Notes under the pieces: model-generated
The model's database searches: none
What the model saw: only the letters and a program-made list of their open reading frames with translations
What the model was told of the DNA's origin: nothing
DNA from: Parvibaculum sp036499025
Lineage (GTDB): Bacteria; Pseudomonadota; Alphaproteobacteria; Parvibaculales; Parvibaculaceae
NCBI GenBank assembly: GCA_036499025.1
Contig: DASYEM010000121.1
Span: forward strand, 1-24,501
Length of the DNA stretch: 24,501 bases
Direction: 5' to 3'
Translations under genes and position numbers: made by a program
In this document: positions 9,111-17,295 of the stretch, one piece after another
How positions within the stretch are numbered: position 1 is the stretch's first letter
How the letters are laid out: each line of letters begins with the position of its first letter

Positions 9111-11307
9111 AGGAACTCACACTCGCGGCATGGAAGACCAGCACGCATTGGACGCGCTCGTTCATGGCCGCAACAGCGATCCCTTTTCCTATCTCGGCCG
9201 GCATGTGACGCCCGATGGCGTGATGATCCGCTCATTCCTGCCGGGCGCCTTGCAGGTCGCGGTTCATGCGCGCGGCGATGACAAGAAACTGGGAGATCTT
9301 TCGCGCATTCACAATGCGGGTGTCTTCTCGGGCCTCGTGTCGCAAGACGTGCCGTATAAATTCAAGATTGTCTGGCCGGAGGCGGTGCAGGAGATTGAAG
9401 ATCCCTATTCATTCGGAACGCTGCTGGATGAGGAGGAACTGAAACAATTCTCCGCCGGCATTCACCCCGATCTCTCCGATTGTCTCGGCGCGCATGTTAC
9501 CGAAATCGAGGGTGTGCCCGGCGTATTGTTCTCCGTCTGGGCACCCAATGCGAAACGGGTTTCGGTGGTCGGGCATTTCAATGTCTGGGACGGACGGCGT
9601 CACCCGATGCGGCTGCGTCATGCAGCCGGTGTGTGGGAGCTTTTCATTCCTCGGCTCGCGCCCGGCGAGCGCTACAAATACGAAATCGTCGGGCCGGACA
9701 GAAGCATCCTGCCGCTGAAGGCCGATCCGTTCGCGCGGCGCACCGAAGTGCCGCCGGCGACCGCTTCCATCGTCGCCAAGGCTTCGTCCTTCAAATGGAC
9801 CGATGGAGAATGGCTGCGCATGCGCGGCGGACGTCAAGGCGCCGATGCGCCCATCTCCATTTATGAAGTGCATGCCGGTTCATGGTTTCGCGATGCCGAC
9901 AATCGGACGCCGGATTGGGACGAGCTCGCCGAACGCCTGGTGCCTTACGTCAAGCGCATGGGCTTCACCCATGTCGAGTTCATGCCGGTGGTGGAGCATC
10001 CCTTCGGTGGCTCCTGGGGTTACCAGCCGCTCGGCCAGTTTGCGCCGACGGCGCGTCAAGGTTCGCCGGAAGCTTTTGCCCGCCTTGTCGACCGTTTCCA
10101 TGAGGCGGATATCGGCGTCATTCTCGATTGGGTGCCGGGTCATTTCCCGAACGATGCGCATGGCCTCTTCCGTTTCGACGGAACCGCGCTTTACGAGCAT
10201 GAAGATCCGCGCGAGGGCTTTCATCCCGACTGGCATTCGATGATCTACAATTTCGGCCGGCAGGAAGTCTGCAACTTCCTGATCGACAGCGCCATTTTCT
10301 GGATCGAGAAATTCCACATCGACGGGCTGCGCGTCGATGCCGTCGCCTCGATGCTCTATCGCGATTACAGCCGCAAGGCGGGCGAGTGGATTCCGAACAT
10401 CCATGGCGGACGCGAAAATCTCGAGGCCATCGCGCTGCTGCGCCGTCTCAATCAAACGGTCCGCGAGCGTTGCCCCGGCGTGATCGTCCTTGCCGAAGAA
10501 TCCACGGCATGGCCCGGCGTTACGAAGGACGTCGAAGAGGGTGGTCTCGGCTTTGCCTATAAGTGGAACATGGGCTGGATGCACGACACCTTGCAATATA
10601 TGACGCAAGATCCGATCCATCGCCGGTATCATCACAGCGAGATGACCTTCGGCATGATCTATGCGTTCAGCGAGCGTTTCGTTCTGCCGCTTTCGCATGA
10701 CGAAGTTGTGCATGGAAAAGGCTCGCTGCTGTCCAAGATGCCCGGCGACCGCTGGCAGCAATTCGCCAATCTTCGTGCCTATTTCGGCTTCATGTGGGCG
10801 CATCCCGGCAAGAAGCTTCTCTTCATGGGCGGAGAGATCGGCCAGCGTCACGAGTGGAATCACGATCGCGGCATCGAATGGTCGCTGGTCGACGATCCGA
10901 TGCATGCCGGGTTGCAACGTCTGGTGCGCGACCTGAACCATTTCTACGCGAGCGATCCGGCGCTATATGCGAAAGATTGCGACACCGGCGGATTTTCGTG
11001 GCTCGTTTCGGACGATGCCGCCAATAGCGTCTTCGCTTTCGAGCGCAAAGCCGACGGTGCGCCGCCGGTGATCGCCGTGACCAATATGACGCCCGTCCCG
11101 CGCCACGGCTATCGCATCGGTGTTTCGGCGAGCGGCCCGTGGCGCGAGTGCCTCAACAGCGATGCGGAAATTTATGGCGGCTCCAATCTCGGGAACGGAG
11201 GCGTGGTCGAGGCCGACGACATTCCCTCGCATGGCCGCGCGGCATCGCTCTCGCTCACCTTGCCGCCTCTCGCCACGATCATTCTGCGTCAGGGGAGTTC
11301 TGAATGA
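9103..11307 (+). CDS. glgB: 1,4-alpha-glucan branching enzyme GlgB
   Basis: This is a 734-residue GH13_9 branching enzyme. It cuts alpha-1,4 chains and reattaches them by alpha-1,6 bonds, giving branched glycogen-like glucan from GlgE product. The order is an N-terminal beta-sandwich region, a CBM48 module (about residues 135-240), the catalytic barrel, and an all-beta C-terminus. Motifs are YEVHAGSWFR, VEFMPVVEHPFGGSWGYQ, GLRVDAVASMLYRDYSR with predicted nucleophile Asp412, LAEEST with Glu465, and LPLSHDEVVHGKGS with Asp533. Length matches E. coli GlgB (about 728). The ATG at 9103 was chosen over an upstream in-frame ATG at 9004 because AGGGAG at 9090-9095 precedes it and the extra codons lie inside treS. 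It overlaps treS by 8 bases. Confidence 0.96.
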   Translation: MAEGTHTRGMEDQHALDALVHGRNSDPFSYLGRHVTPDGVMIRSFLPGALQVAVHARGDDKKLGDLSRIHNAGVFSGLVSQDVPYKFKIVWPEAVQEIEDPYSFGTLLDEEELKQFSAGIHPDLSDCLGAHVTEIEGVPGVLFSVWAPNAKRVSVVGHFNVWDGRRHPMRLRHAAGVWELFIPRLAPGERYKYEIVGPDRSILPLKADPFARRTEVPPATASIVAKASSFKWTDGEWLRMRGGRQGADAPISIYEVHAGSWFRDADNRTPDWDELAERLVPYVKRMGFTHVEFMPVVEHPFGGSWGYQPLGQFAPTARQGSPEAFARLVDRFHEADIGVILDWVPGHFPNDAHGLFRFDGTALYEHEDPREGFHPDWHSMIYNFGRQEVCNFLIDSAIFWIEKFHIDGLRVDAVASMLYRDYSRKAGEWIPNIHGGRENLEAIALLRRLNQTVRERCPGVIVLAEESTAWPGVTKDVEEGGLGFAYKWNMGWMHDTLQYMTQDPIHRRYHHSEMTFGMIYAFSERFVLPLSHDEVVHGKGSLLSKMPGDRWQQFANLRAYFGFMWAHPGKKLLFMGGEIGQRHEWNHDRGIEWSLVDDPMHAGLQRLVRDLNHFYASDPALYAKDCDTGGFSWLVSDDAANSVFAFERKADGAPPVIAVTNMTPVPRHGYRIGVSASGPWRECLNSDAEIYGGSNLGNGGVVEADDIPSHGRAASLSLTLPPLATIILRQGSSE

Positions 11308-13430
11308 AGCCGCAGCGCCTCACGGCCGGTCGAAACTATCCTCTGGGCGCGACATGGGACGGCCTTGGTACGAACTTCGCCGTCTTCTCCGCCAACGCCG
11401 AGAAGATCGAACTTTGCGTTTTCGATGCCTCCGGGCGCCGCGAAATCGCCCGCCACGCATTGCCGGAATGCACCGACGAGATCTGGCATGGCTATTTGCC
11501 CGGCGCGCGACCCGGCCTCGTCTATGGCTATCGTGCGCATGGTCCCTATCAGCCTTTGAAGGGGCATCGCTTCAATCCGCACAAGCTTCTTCTAGATCCC
11601 TATGCAAAGCAGCTGACCGGAAATCTGCATTGGCAGGATTCGCTCTTCGGCTATCGGCTCAATTCGACGCGCGGCGATTTCTCCTTCGACCGGCGCGACA
11701 GCGCGCAGGCAATGCCGAAAGCCATTGTGACGGATGGCGCGTTCAACTGGGGCGACGACAGGTCTCCGGCCGTTCACCCGCGAGACACATTCATCTATGA
11801 GCTTCATCCGCGCGGCGCGTCCATGCTGCGCAGCGATCTGCCCGACGGGGAGCGCGGCACCTTCGCCGCGCTGACGGATCCGCGTTTCATCGATCATCTG
11901 CTGAAGGTCGGCGTCAACACTGTGGAGCTGATGCCGATCCATGCTTTCGTGCAGGATCGCTATCTGGTCGAGAAAAACATGCGCAACTATTGGGGCTACA
12001 ATTCGCTGGCCTTTTTCGCGCCCGAGCCCGCCTATCTTTCCGGCGGATCGCTCGACGATCTGCGGATCGCGGTGCGCCGTCTTCACGAGGCCGGTATCGA
12101 GGTCATTCTGGACGTCGTCTACAACCATACTGCCGAAGGCAATGAAAACGGGCCGACGCTGTCCTTCCGCGGTCTCGACAATGCCAGTTACTACCGGCTC
12201 GTTCCAGGTGAAGAACGGCACTACATCAATGAAACCGGATGCGGCAACACGCTCAACATCTCGCACCCCCGCGTCTTGCAGATGGTGATGGATTCCCTAC
12301 GATACTGGGTGGAAGCGTTTCACATCGACGGATTTCGCTTCGATCTTGGCGTGACGCTGGGCCGCGAGGGCGATGGCTACAATGTGGGGTCGGGGTTTTT
12401 CGATGCGATCCGTCAGGACCCCGTTCTCTCTCACGTCAAACTTTTCTCCGAACCGTGGGATGTCGGGCCGGGCGGCTATCAGCTCGGCAACATGCCGCCG
12501 GGATTCGGCGAGTGGAACGACCGCGCGAGAGACAGCGTGCGCAAATTCTGGCGCGGCGACGAAGGCGAGCGCGCGGCTCTCGCAAGTCATATCTCCGGCT
12601 CGGCCGCGCTTTTCGAACGGCGCTTTCGAAAGCCATGGGCGTCGGTCAATTTTATTGCCGCGCATGACGGCTTCACGCTGCGCGACCTCGTCAGCTATTC
12701 CGAGAAGCACAATGAGGCGAATGGCGAAGACAACCGCGATGGCCATAGCGAGAACCTGAGCGCCAACTGGGGCGCGGAAGGGCCAACCGACGACCCGGCG
12801 ATCAACGAGACGCGCCGCCGCCTGCAACGCGCCATGCTGGCGACGGTCATGGTTGCGCATGGCACGCCCATGCTATTGGCGGGCGACGAGTTCAACCGCA
12901 GCCAGGATGGCAACAACAACGCCTATTGTCAGGACAGCGAGCTGTCATGGCTGAACTGGGAGAATGCCGAAACGCCGGACGGCAAGAGCCTCACTGCTTT
13001 TGTCGGACGTCTGGCAAAAATACGGCGCGACTTCTCGCTGCTGCGCGCGGATCATTTTTTCCACTCGCATCGTACGGCGGCGCCCGATCTGCCGGAAATC
13101 GCCTGGTTTGCGCCCGACGGCGAGCCGATGACGCCCGAACGCTGGAACGATCCGGCGGAGCGCACATTGACGCTGCGCCTTGCCGGGCCTTCGCTCCGGC
13201 AGGAAGCCGGCCGGGAAATCGATATTCTCGTCGTTCTCGCCAATGCGGGCGAAGCGGATCGCGAGTTTCGCTTGCCCGCCATGCCTTCCGGCCAGACAGG
13301 TGAGTGGACACTGATCCTCGATAGCGCACGCGACTATCTGGTTGAGGCAGACCCCGTCGGAGATCTGCTGACCGTTCCGGCGCGAAGCCTCTTCCTCGTC
13401 GCATCGCATGTGTCGAGCGGCAGCCGATGA
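11304..13430 (+). CDS. glgX: Glycogen debranching enzyme GlgX (isoamylase type)
   Basis: This 708-residue GH13_11 enzyme hydrolyses alpha-1,6 branch points and releases linear maltodextrins, which become substrates for MalQ and TreY. It has an N-terminal CBM48 module (PLGATWDGLGTNFAVFSANA at about 10-29) and the catalytic barrel. Diagnostic stretches are VYNHTAEGNENGPTLSFRG, GFRFDLGVTLGRE with predicted nucleophile Asp347, FSEPWDVGPGGYQLG with acid/base Glu383, and AAHDGFTLRDLVSY with Asp455. The long KHNEANGEDNRDG segment after this is typical of GlgX and TreX. The ATG at 11304 overlaps the glgB stop as ATGA and is preceded by AGGGGAG. The length and motifs are normal. TreX, the name used in trehalose operons, would be an equally good label. 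Confidence 0.95.
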   Translation: MKPQRLTAGRNYPLGATWDGLGTNFAVFSANAEKIELCVFDASGRREIARHALPECTDEIWHGYLPGARPGLVYGYRAHGPYQPLKGHRFNPHKLLLDPYAKQLTGNLHWQDSLFGYRLNSTRGDFSFDRRDSAQAMPKAIVTDGAFNWGDDRSPAVHPRDTFIYELHPRGASMLRSDLPDGERGTFAALTDPRFIDHLLKVGVNTVELMPIHAFVQDRYLVEKNMRNYWGYNSLAFFAPEPAYLSGGSLDDLRIAVRRLHEAGIEVILDVVYNHTAEGNENGPTLSFRGLDNASYYRLVPGEERHYINETGCGNTLNISHPRVLQMVMDSLRYWVEAFHIDGFRFDLGVTLGREGDGYNVGSGFFDAIRQDPVLSHVKLFSEPWDVGPGGYQLGNMPPGFGEWNDRARDSVRKFWRGDEGERAALASHISGSAALFERRFRKPWASVNFIAAHDGFTLRDLVSYSEKHNEANGEDNRDGHSENLSANWGAEGPTDDPAINETRRRLQRAMLATVMVAHGTPMLLAGDEFNRSQDGNNNAYCQDSELSWLNWENAETPDGKSLTAFVGRLAKIRRDFSLLRADHFFHSHRTAAPDLPEIAWFAPDGEPMTPERWNDPAERTLTLRLAGPSLRQEAGREIDILVVLANAGEADREFRLPAMPSGQTGEWTLILDSARDYLVEADPVGDLLTVPARSLFLVASHVSSGSR

Positions 13431-15211
13431 AAGGGCATTTCGCGCATCAGAGTCCATTCGGCGCGGAAATGCTCGACGGCGGCCGCGCCCGCTTCAGGCT
13501 CTGGGCGCCGGACCGCGATGCCGTGGCGCTCGAGATTGAGGGGACAGGCGACGTGCCGATGCAGCGCGTCTCCGGCGGCTGGTTTGAGAGCGAAACAGTC
13601 TGTGCCGCAGGCGCTCTTTACCGCTTCAAGCTTGGGCCCGACGGGCTTGCCGTGCCGGACCCCGCCGCACGCGCACAAACGTTTGGCCTCGATCCGGGGT
13701 ATAGCCGGCTTGTCGATCCGAAATCCTATGAGTGGCAAACCCCCGAATGGGAGGGGAGGCCGTGGGGCGAAACTGTTTTCTATGAGGTACATGTCGGGGC
13801 TCTCGGCGGCTATCGCGGCGTGAAAGAGCGCCTGCCTTATCTCGCCTCTCTCGGCGTCACGGCCATAGAGCTGATGCCGGTGGCGGAATTTCCCGGCGAG
13901 CGCAATTGGGGTTATGACGGCGTGCTGCCTTATGCGCCCTCATCGGCCTATGGGACGCCGGACGAGCTGAAAGCCCTGATCGATGCGGCGCATTCATTGG
14001 ACCTGATGGTCTTTCTCGACGTCGTTTACAACCACTTCGGGCCGGTCGGAAATTATCTGCACGCCTATGCGTCATCCGTCTTCCGCGAAGACATTTCGAC
14101 GCCTTGGGGCGCGGCGATAGATTTTCGTATAGCCGAAGTGCGTAATTTTTTTATCGAGAACGCCATCTATTGGCTGATGGAATATCGTTTCGACGGGTTG
14201 CGGCTCGATGCCGTTCACGCCATAGCGCAGCCGGATTTTCTTCCCGAATTGGCCGCGCGCGTCAGGGCGTCCGTGGAACCGGGCCGGCATGTTCATCTCG
14301 TCGTCGAAAATGACGACAATGACGCGCGCCTTCTCGAGCAGGGTTTCGACGCGCAATGGAATGACGACGGCCACCATGCGCTTCATGTTCTGCTGACCGG
14401 TGAAACCTATGGCTACTACAGCGATTACGCGGATAAGCCGATTGCGCATCTGGCGCGCTGCCTGTCTTCCGGCTTCGATTATCAGGGTGAACCGTCTGCG
14501 CATCGCGGCGGCGCGCCGCGCGGCGAGCCGAGCGGACATCTGCCGCCAACGCGGTTTGTTCTGTTCCTTCAAAATCACGACCAGATCGGCAATCGGGCGC
14601 TGGGCGAGCGTTTGAGCAGTCTCGCCGATCCGCAAGCGATCGATGCCGCCACAGCACTCGTGCTGCTCTCTCCGCAAATTCCACTTCTCTTCATGGGCGA
14701 GGAGTGGAGTTCTCATGCCCCGTTCCTCTATTTCACGCATCATGACGAGGAGCTCGCAAAAGCGGTGCGTGAAGGGCGTCAGCGGGAATTCGCAGCCTTT
14801 CCCGCGTTCAAGGACCCGGCTCATCGCGCCCTTATTCCAGATCCGAACGCGATGGAGACATTCCTCGCCTCATCGCCTGACTATCTGGGTGTCCATGATC
14901 CGGCCAATGAGGCGCGCGTCATTCTCGTCAAGACGCTGCTCGACATCCGGCGCAGGGAAATCATGCCCCGGCTCGAAGGCGCGCGAAACGAGAGCGTCGC
15001 CATCCTGTCCGATAAGGCCGCTGCCGCTCATTGGCGCATGGGCGATGGAACCACGCTTTCTCTCGCGCTCAATCTGGGAAGCGTAAGCGCGGCGGGAATG
15101 TCCCCCGCCGGCAGGCTTCTCCTTGAATCTTGTGAAGGCGCCGCCACCTCCTTCGCAAACGGCGCTCTGCCGCCGCGCAGCCTTGTCGCCATCATTGGAG
15201 AGCGGCCATGA
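13427..15211 (+). CDS. treZ: Malto-oligosyltrehalose trehalohydrolase TreZ
   Basis: This 594-residue GH13_10 enzyme hydrolyses the alpha-1,4 bond next to the terminal trehalosyl group made by TreY, releasing free trehalose. An N-terminal CBM48-like module (ARFRLWAPDRDAVAL) leads into the barrel. Motifs are YEVHVGALGGYRG, IELMPVAEFPGERNWGYDG, DVVYNHFGPVGNYL, GLRLDAVHAI with predicted nucleophile Asp261, VVENDDND with acid/base Glu294, and LQNHDQIGNRALGERLS with Asp385. The FPGERNWGYDG and QNHDQIGNRA stretches separate TreZ from GlgB. It overlaps glgX as ATGA, with no good Shine-Dalgarno of its own, so translation probably depends on coupling. TreY, its partner, lies two genes downstream, with malQ between them. 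Confidence 0.96.
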   Translation: MKGHFAHQSPFGAEMLDGGRARFRLWAPDRDAVALEIEGTGDVPMQRVSGGWFESETVCAAGALYRFKLGPDGLAVPDPAARAQTFGLDPGYSRLVDPKSYEWQTPEWEGRPWGETVFYEVHVGALGGYRGVKERLPYLASLGVTAIELMPVAEFPGERNWGYDGVLPYAPSSAYGTPDELKALIDAAHSLDLMVFLDVVYNHFGPVGNYLHAYASSVFREDISTPWGAAIDFRIAEVRNFFIENAIYWLMEYRFDGLRLDAVHAIAQPDFLPELAARVRASVEPGRHVHLVVENDDNDARLLEQGFDAQWNDDGHHALHVLLTGETYGYYSDYADKPIAHLARCLSSGFDYQGEPSAHRGGAPRGEPSGHLPPTRFVLFLQNHDQIGNRALGERLSSLADPQAIDAATALVLLSPQIPLLFMGEEWSSHAPFLYFTHHDEELAKAVREGRQREFAAFPAFKDPAHRALIPDPNAMETFLASSPDYLGVHDPANEARVILVKTLLDIRRREIMPRLEGARNESVAILSDKAAAAHWRMGDGTTLSLALNLGSVSAAGMSPAGRLLLESCEGAATSFANGALPPRSLVAIIGERP

Positions 15212-17295
15212 GCGCGGCGCTTCTTCATGAACTGGCGCAGCTCGCCGGCATCGCCACCACATGGACCGACGCGACCGGTGCGCAACATGCCGTGTCTCAA
15301 GAAACGTTGCGCGCGCTCCTCGCCGCCCTCGATCTCGGCACGGCGAACGACCGGGACATTGCGGACGGCATTGAAAGACTGAGGCAAGCTGCCAACGGCT
15401 TTACCGATGGCAACGCTTTGCCGCCGCTCCTCATTGCGGATGCAGGCGCACCGATCCGCCTTCATGGTCCTAGCGGCATGGCCGATGGAAACTACCGGAT
15501 CGAATTGGAGGGTGGGGCGCTCATCGACGGCGTGGCGACCCGAGGCGAAGACGGGACCTGGACCCTGCCGGCTGTCGGCGACATGGGTTATCACCAGCTT
15601 TCATTCGCCGGTGGCCATGCCACGCTCGCCGTCGCCCCCCCGCGCTGCTTCACGATCCACGATATCGGCACCGGCGACACGCCGCGTCTCTGGGGCGTCG
15701 CGTCAGCCGTCTATGCATTGCGGCGAAAAGGCGATGGAGGCATCGGTGATTTTGGCGGACTGTCGGAAAGCCTGATTGCCGCGGCAAAACTGGGAGCCGA
15801 TGCTTTTGCGATCAACCCGCTGCATGCACTTTTCTCCGCGATGCCGGAACGCTTCAGCCCTTATGCCCCTTCCAACCGCGCGTTTTTGAACCCTCTTCAC
15901 GCCGACCCGGCAAGCGTCTTGGGCGCAGCCGCGGCCCGAGGCGGGGTGCCGGAAGAATTCGATACGCTGGAAGCGCTCGCGCTCATCGACTGGCCTGCGG
16001 CGAGCCGGGTGAAGCTGCGTCTTTTGCGCAAGTCTTTCGATGGCTTTCTGAACAGGAAAGACCTGACGGTCGATTATTCTTCTTTCCGCGAAAAAGGCGG
16101 ACAGGCGCTTGAAGATCATGCGCGCTTCGAAGCCATTCAGGCGGCGTTGTTGCCGCAAGACCCGCTGCACGGCAACTGGCGCAACTGGCCTGCGAATTTG
16201 CAAGACCCGCGCGGGCAGGGCGTCGCTGACTTAGCCTGCCGACATGCGGATGAAGTCTCTTTCCACATATTTCTGCAATGGCTGAGCGACCGCAGCCTCG
16301 CCGCTGCGCAAAAGGCGGGCCGCGACGCAGGCATGAAAATAGGCATCATGGCCGATCTCGCCATCGGCGCGACGGCGGATGGCAGTTATGCGTGGAGTCG
16401 TCCGGCGGACATGCTGCAGAGCCTCTCCATCGGCGCGCCGCCCGATCTCTTCAACATGCATGGCCAGTCATGGGGCATCGCGCCCCTGTCGCCACATGCT
16501 TTGCGGAGCGGCGGCTATCGCGCCTTTCTCGATGCGTTGCGGGCAACGATGAAACATGCGGGCGGCATACGCATCGATCACGCAATGGGGTTGGCGCGCC
16601 TCTGGATCGTGCCGAACGGCGCTGCGGCGTCGGACGGCGCCTATCTGTCCTACCCCGCGCGCGATCTCTTCCGCCTGATCGCCCTCGAATCGTGGCGGAA
16701 CCGTTGCATCGTCATGGGTGAAGACCTTGGAACGGTGCCGCCCGGCTTCCGCGACACGCTCCGCGATGCCGGCATTCTCGGCATGCAGGTCATGTGGTTC
16801 GAGCGGGATCGGAGCGGCTATTTCTCGCCGCATATCTATTCCACCGAAGCGATGGCGACGACCACAACGCATGATCTGCCGACTGTCGTGGGGTGGTGGC
16901 AGGGCAGCGACATCGCCGACCGTGAACACGCGAGCGTTATCAGCGAGGCCGAAGCGGCCCGTGAAGTCGAAACGCGCGAGGCGGATCGCGCCGCCTTGTG
17001 GCGGACCTTCGTCTCTTGCGAAGCCGCGGACGGAGGCTGCCCGGCCTGGACGGAAGGTGAGAGAGCGGTGGAGGCGGCGACCGCCTTCATCGGCATGACG
17101 CCGTCGCCTCTCGTCATATTGCCGCTGAGCGACGCGCTCGCTCTTCCCGAACAGGCCAACATGCCCGGCACTTTCGACGAGCATCCGAACTGGCGGCAGC
17201 GTCTGCCCGGTTCGGCAAAGGACATCTTCGACGATCCGGGCCTGCGCGCCCGGCTGGGTGCACTCGCGCGTCTCCGCCCGGCCGGAAAGCCATGA
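15208..17295 (+). CDS. malQ: 4-alpha-glucanotransferase MalQ (amylomaltase)
   Basis: This 695-residue GH77 enzyme moves maltodextrin segments between chains, extending short oligosaccharides left by debranching and freeing glucose. The length matches the long E. coli-type MalQ, with an N-terminal extension of about 150 residues before the barrel. Visible motifs are WGVASAVYALR followed by GIGDFGGL, SPYAPSNRAFLNPLHADP, GIRIDHAMGLARLW with predicted nucleophile Asp457, MGEDLGTVPPGFRD with acid/base Glu505, and TTTHDLPTVVGWW with Asp556. The ATG overlaps the treZ stop as ATGA and has GGAGAG before it. In this operon MalQ probably rebuilds chains long enough for TreY, which works poorly on very short maltodextrins; that role is inferred. 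Confidence 0.95.
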   Translation: MSAALLHELAQLAGIATTWTDATGAQHAVSQETLRALLAALDLGTANDRDIADGIERLRQAANGFTDGNALPPLLIADAGAPIRLHGPSGMADGNYRIELEGGALIDGVATRGEDGTWTLPAVGDMGYHQLSFAGGHATLAVAPPRCFTIHDIGTGDTPRLWGVASAVYALRRKGDGGIGDFGGLSESLIAAAKLGADAFAINPLHALFSAMPERFSPYAPSNRAFLNPLHADPASVLGAAAARGGVPEEFDTLEALALIDWPAASRVKLRLLRKSFDGFLNRKDLTVDYSSFREKGGQALEDHARFEAIQAALLPQDPLHGNWRNWPANLQDPRGQGVADLACRHADEVSFHIFLQWLSDRSLAAAQKAGRDAGMKIGIMADLAIGATADGSYAWSRPADMLQSLSIGAPPDLFNMHGQSWGIAPLSPHALRSGGYRAFLDALRATMKHAGGIRIDHAMGLARLWIVPNGAAASDGAYLSYPARDLFRLIALESWRNRCIVMGEDLGTVPPGFRDTLRDAGILGMQVMWFERDRSGYFSPHIYSTEAMATTTTHDLPTVVGWWQGSDIADREHASVISEAEAAREVETREADRAALWRTFVSCEAADGGCPAWTEGERAVEAATAFIGMTPSPLVILPLSDALALPEQANMPGTFDEHPNWRQRLPGSAKDIFDDPGLRARLGALARLRPAGKP

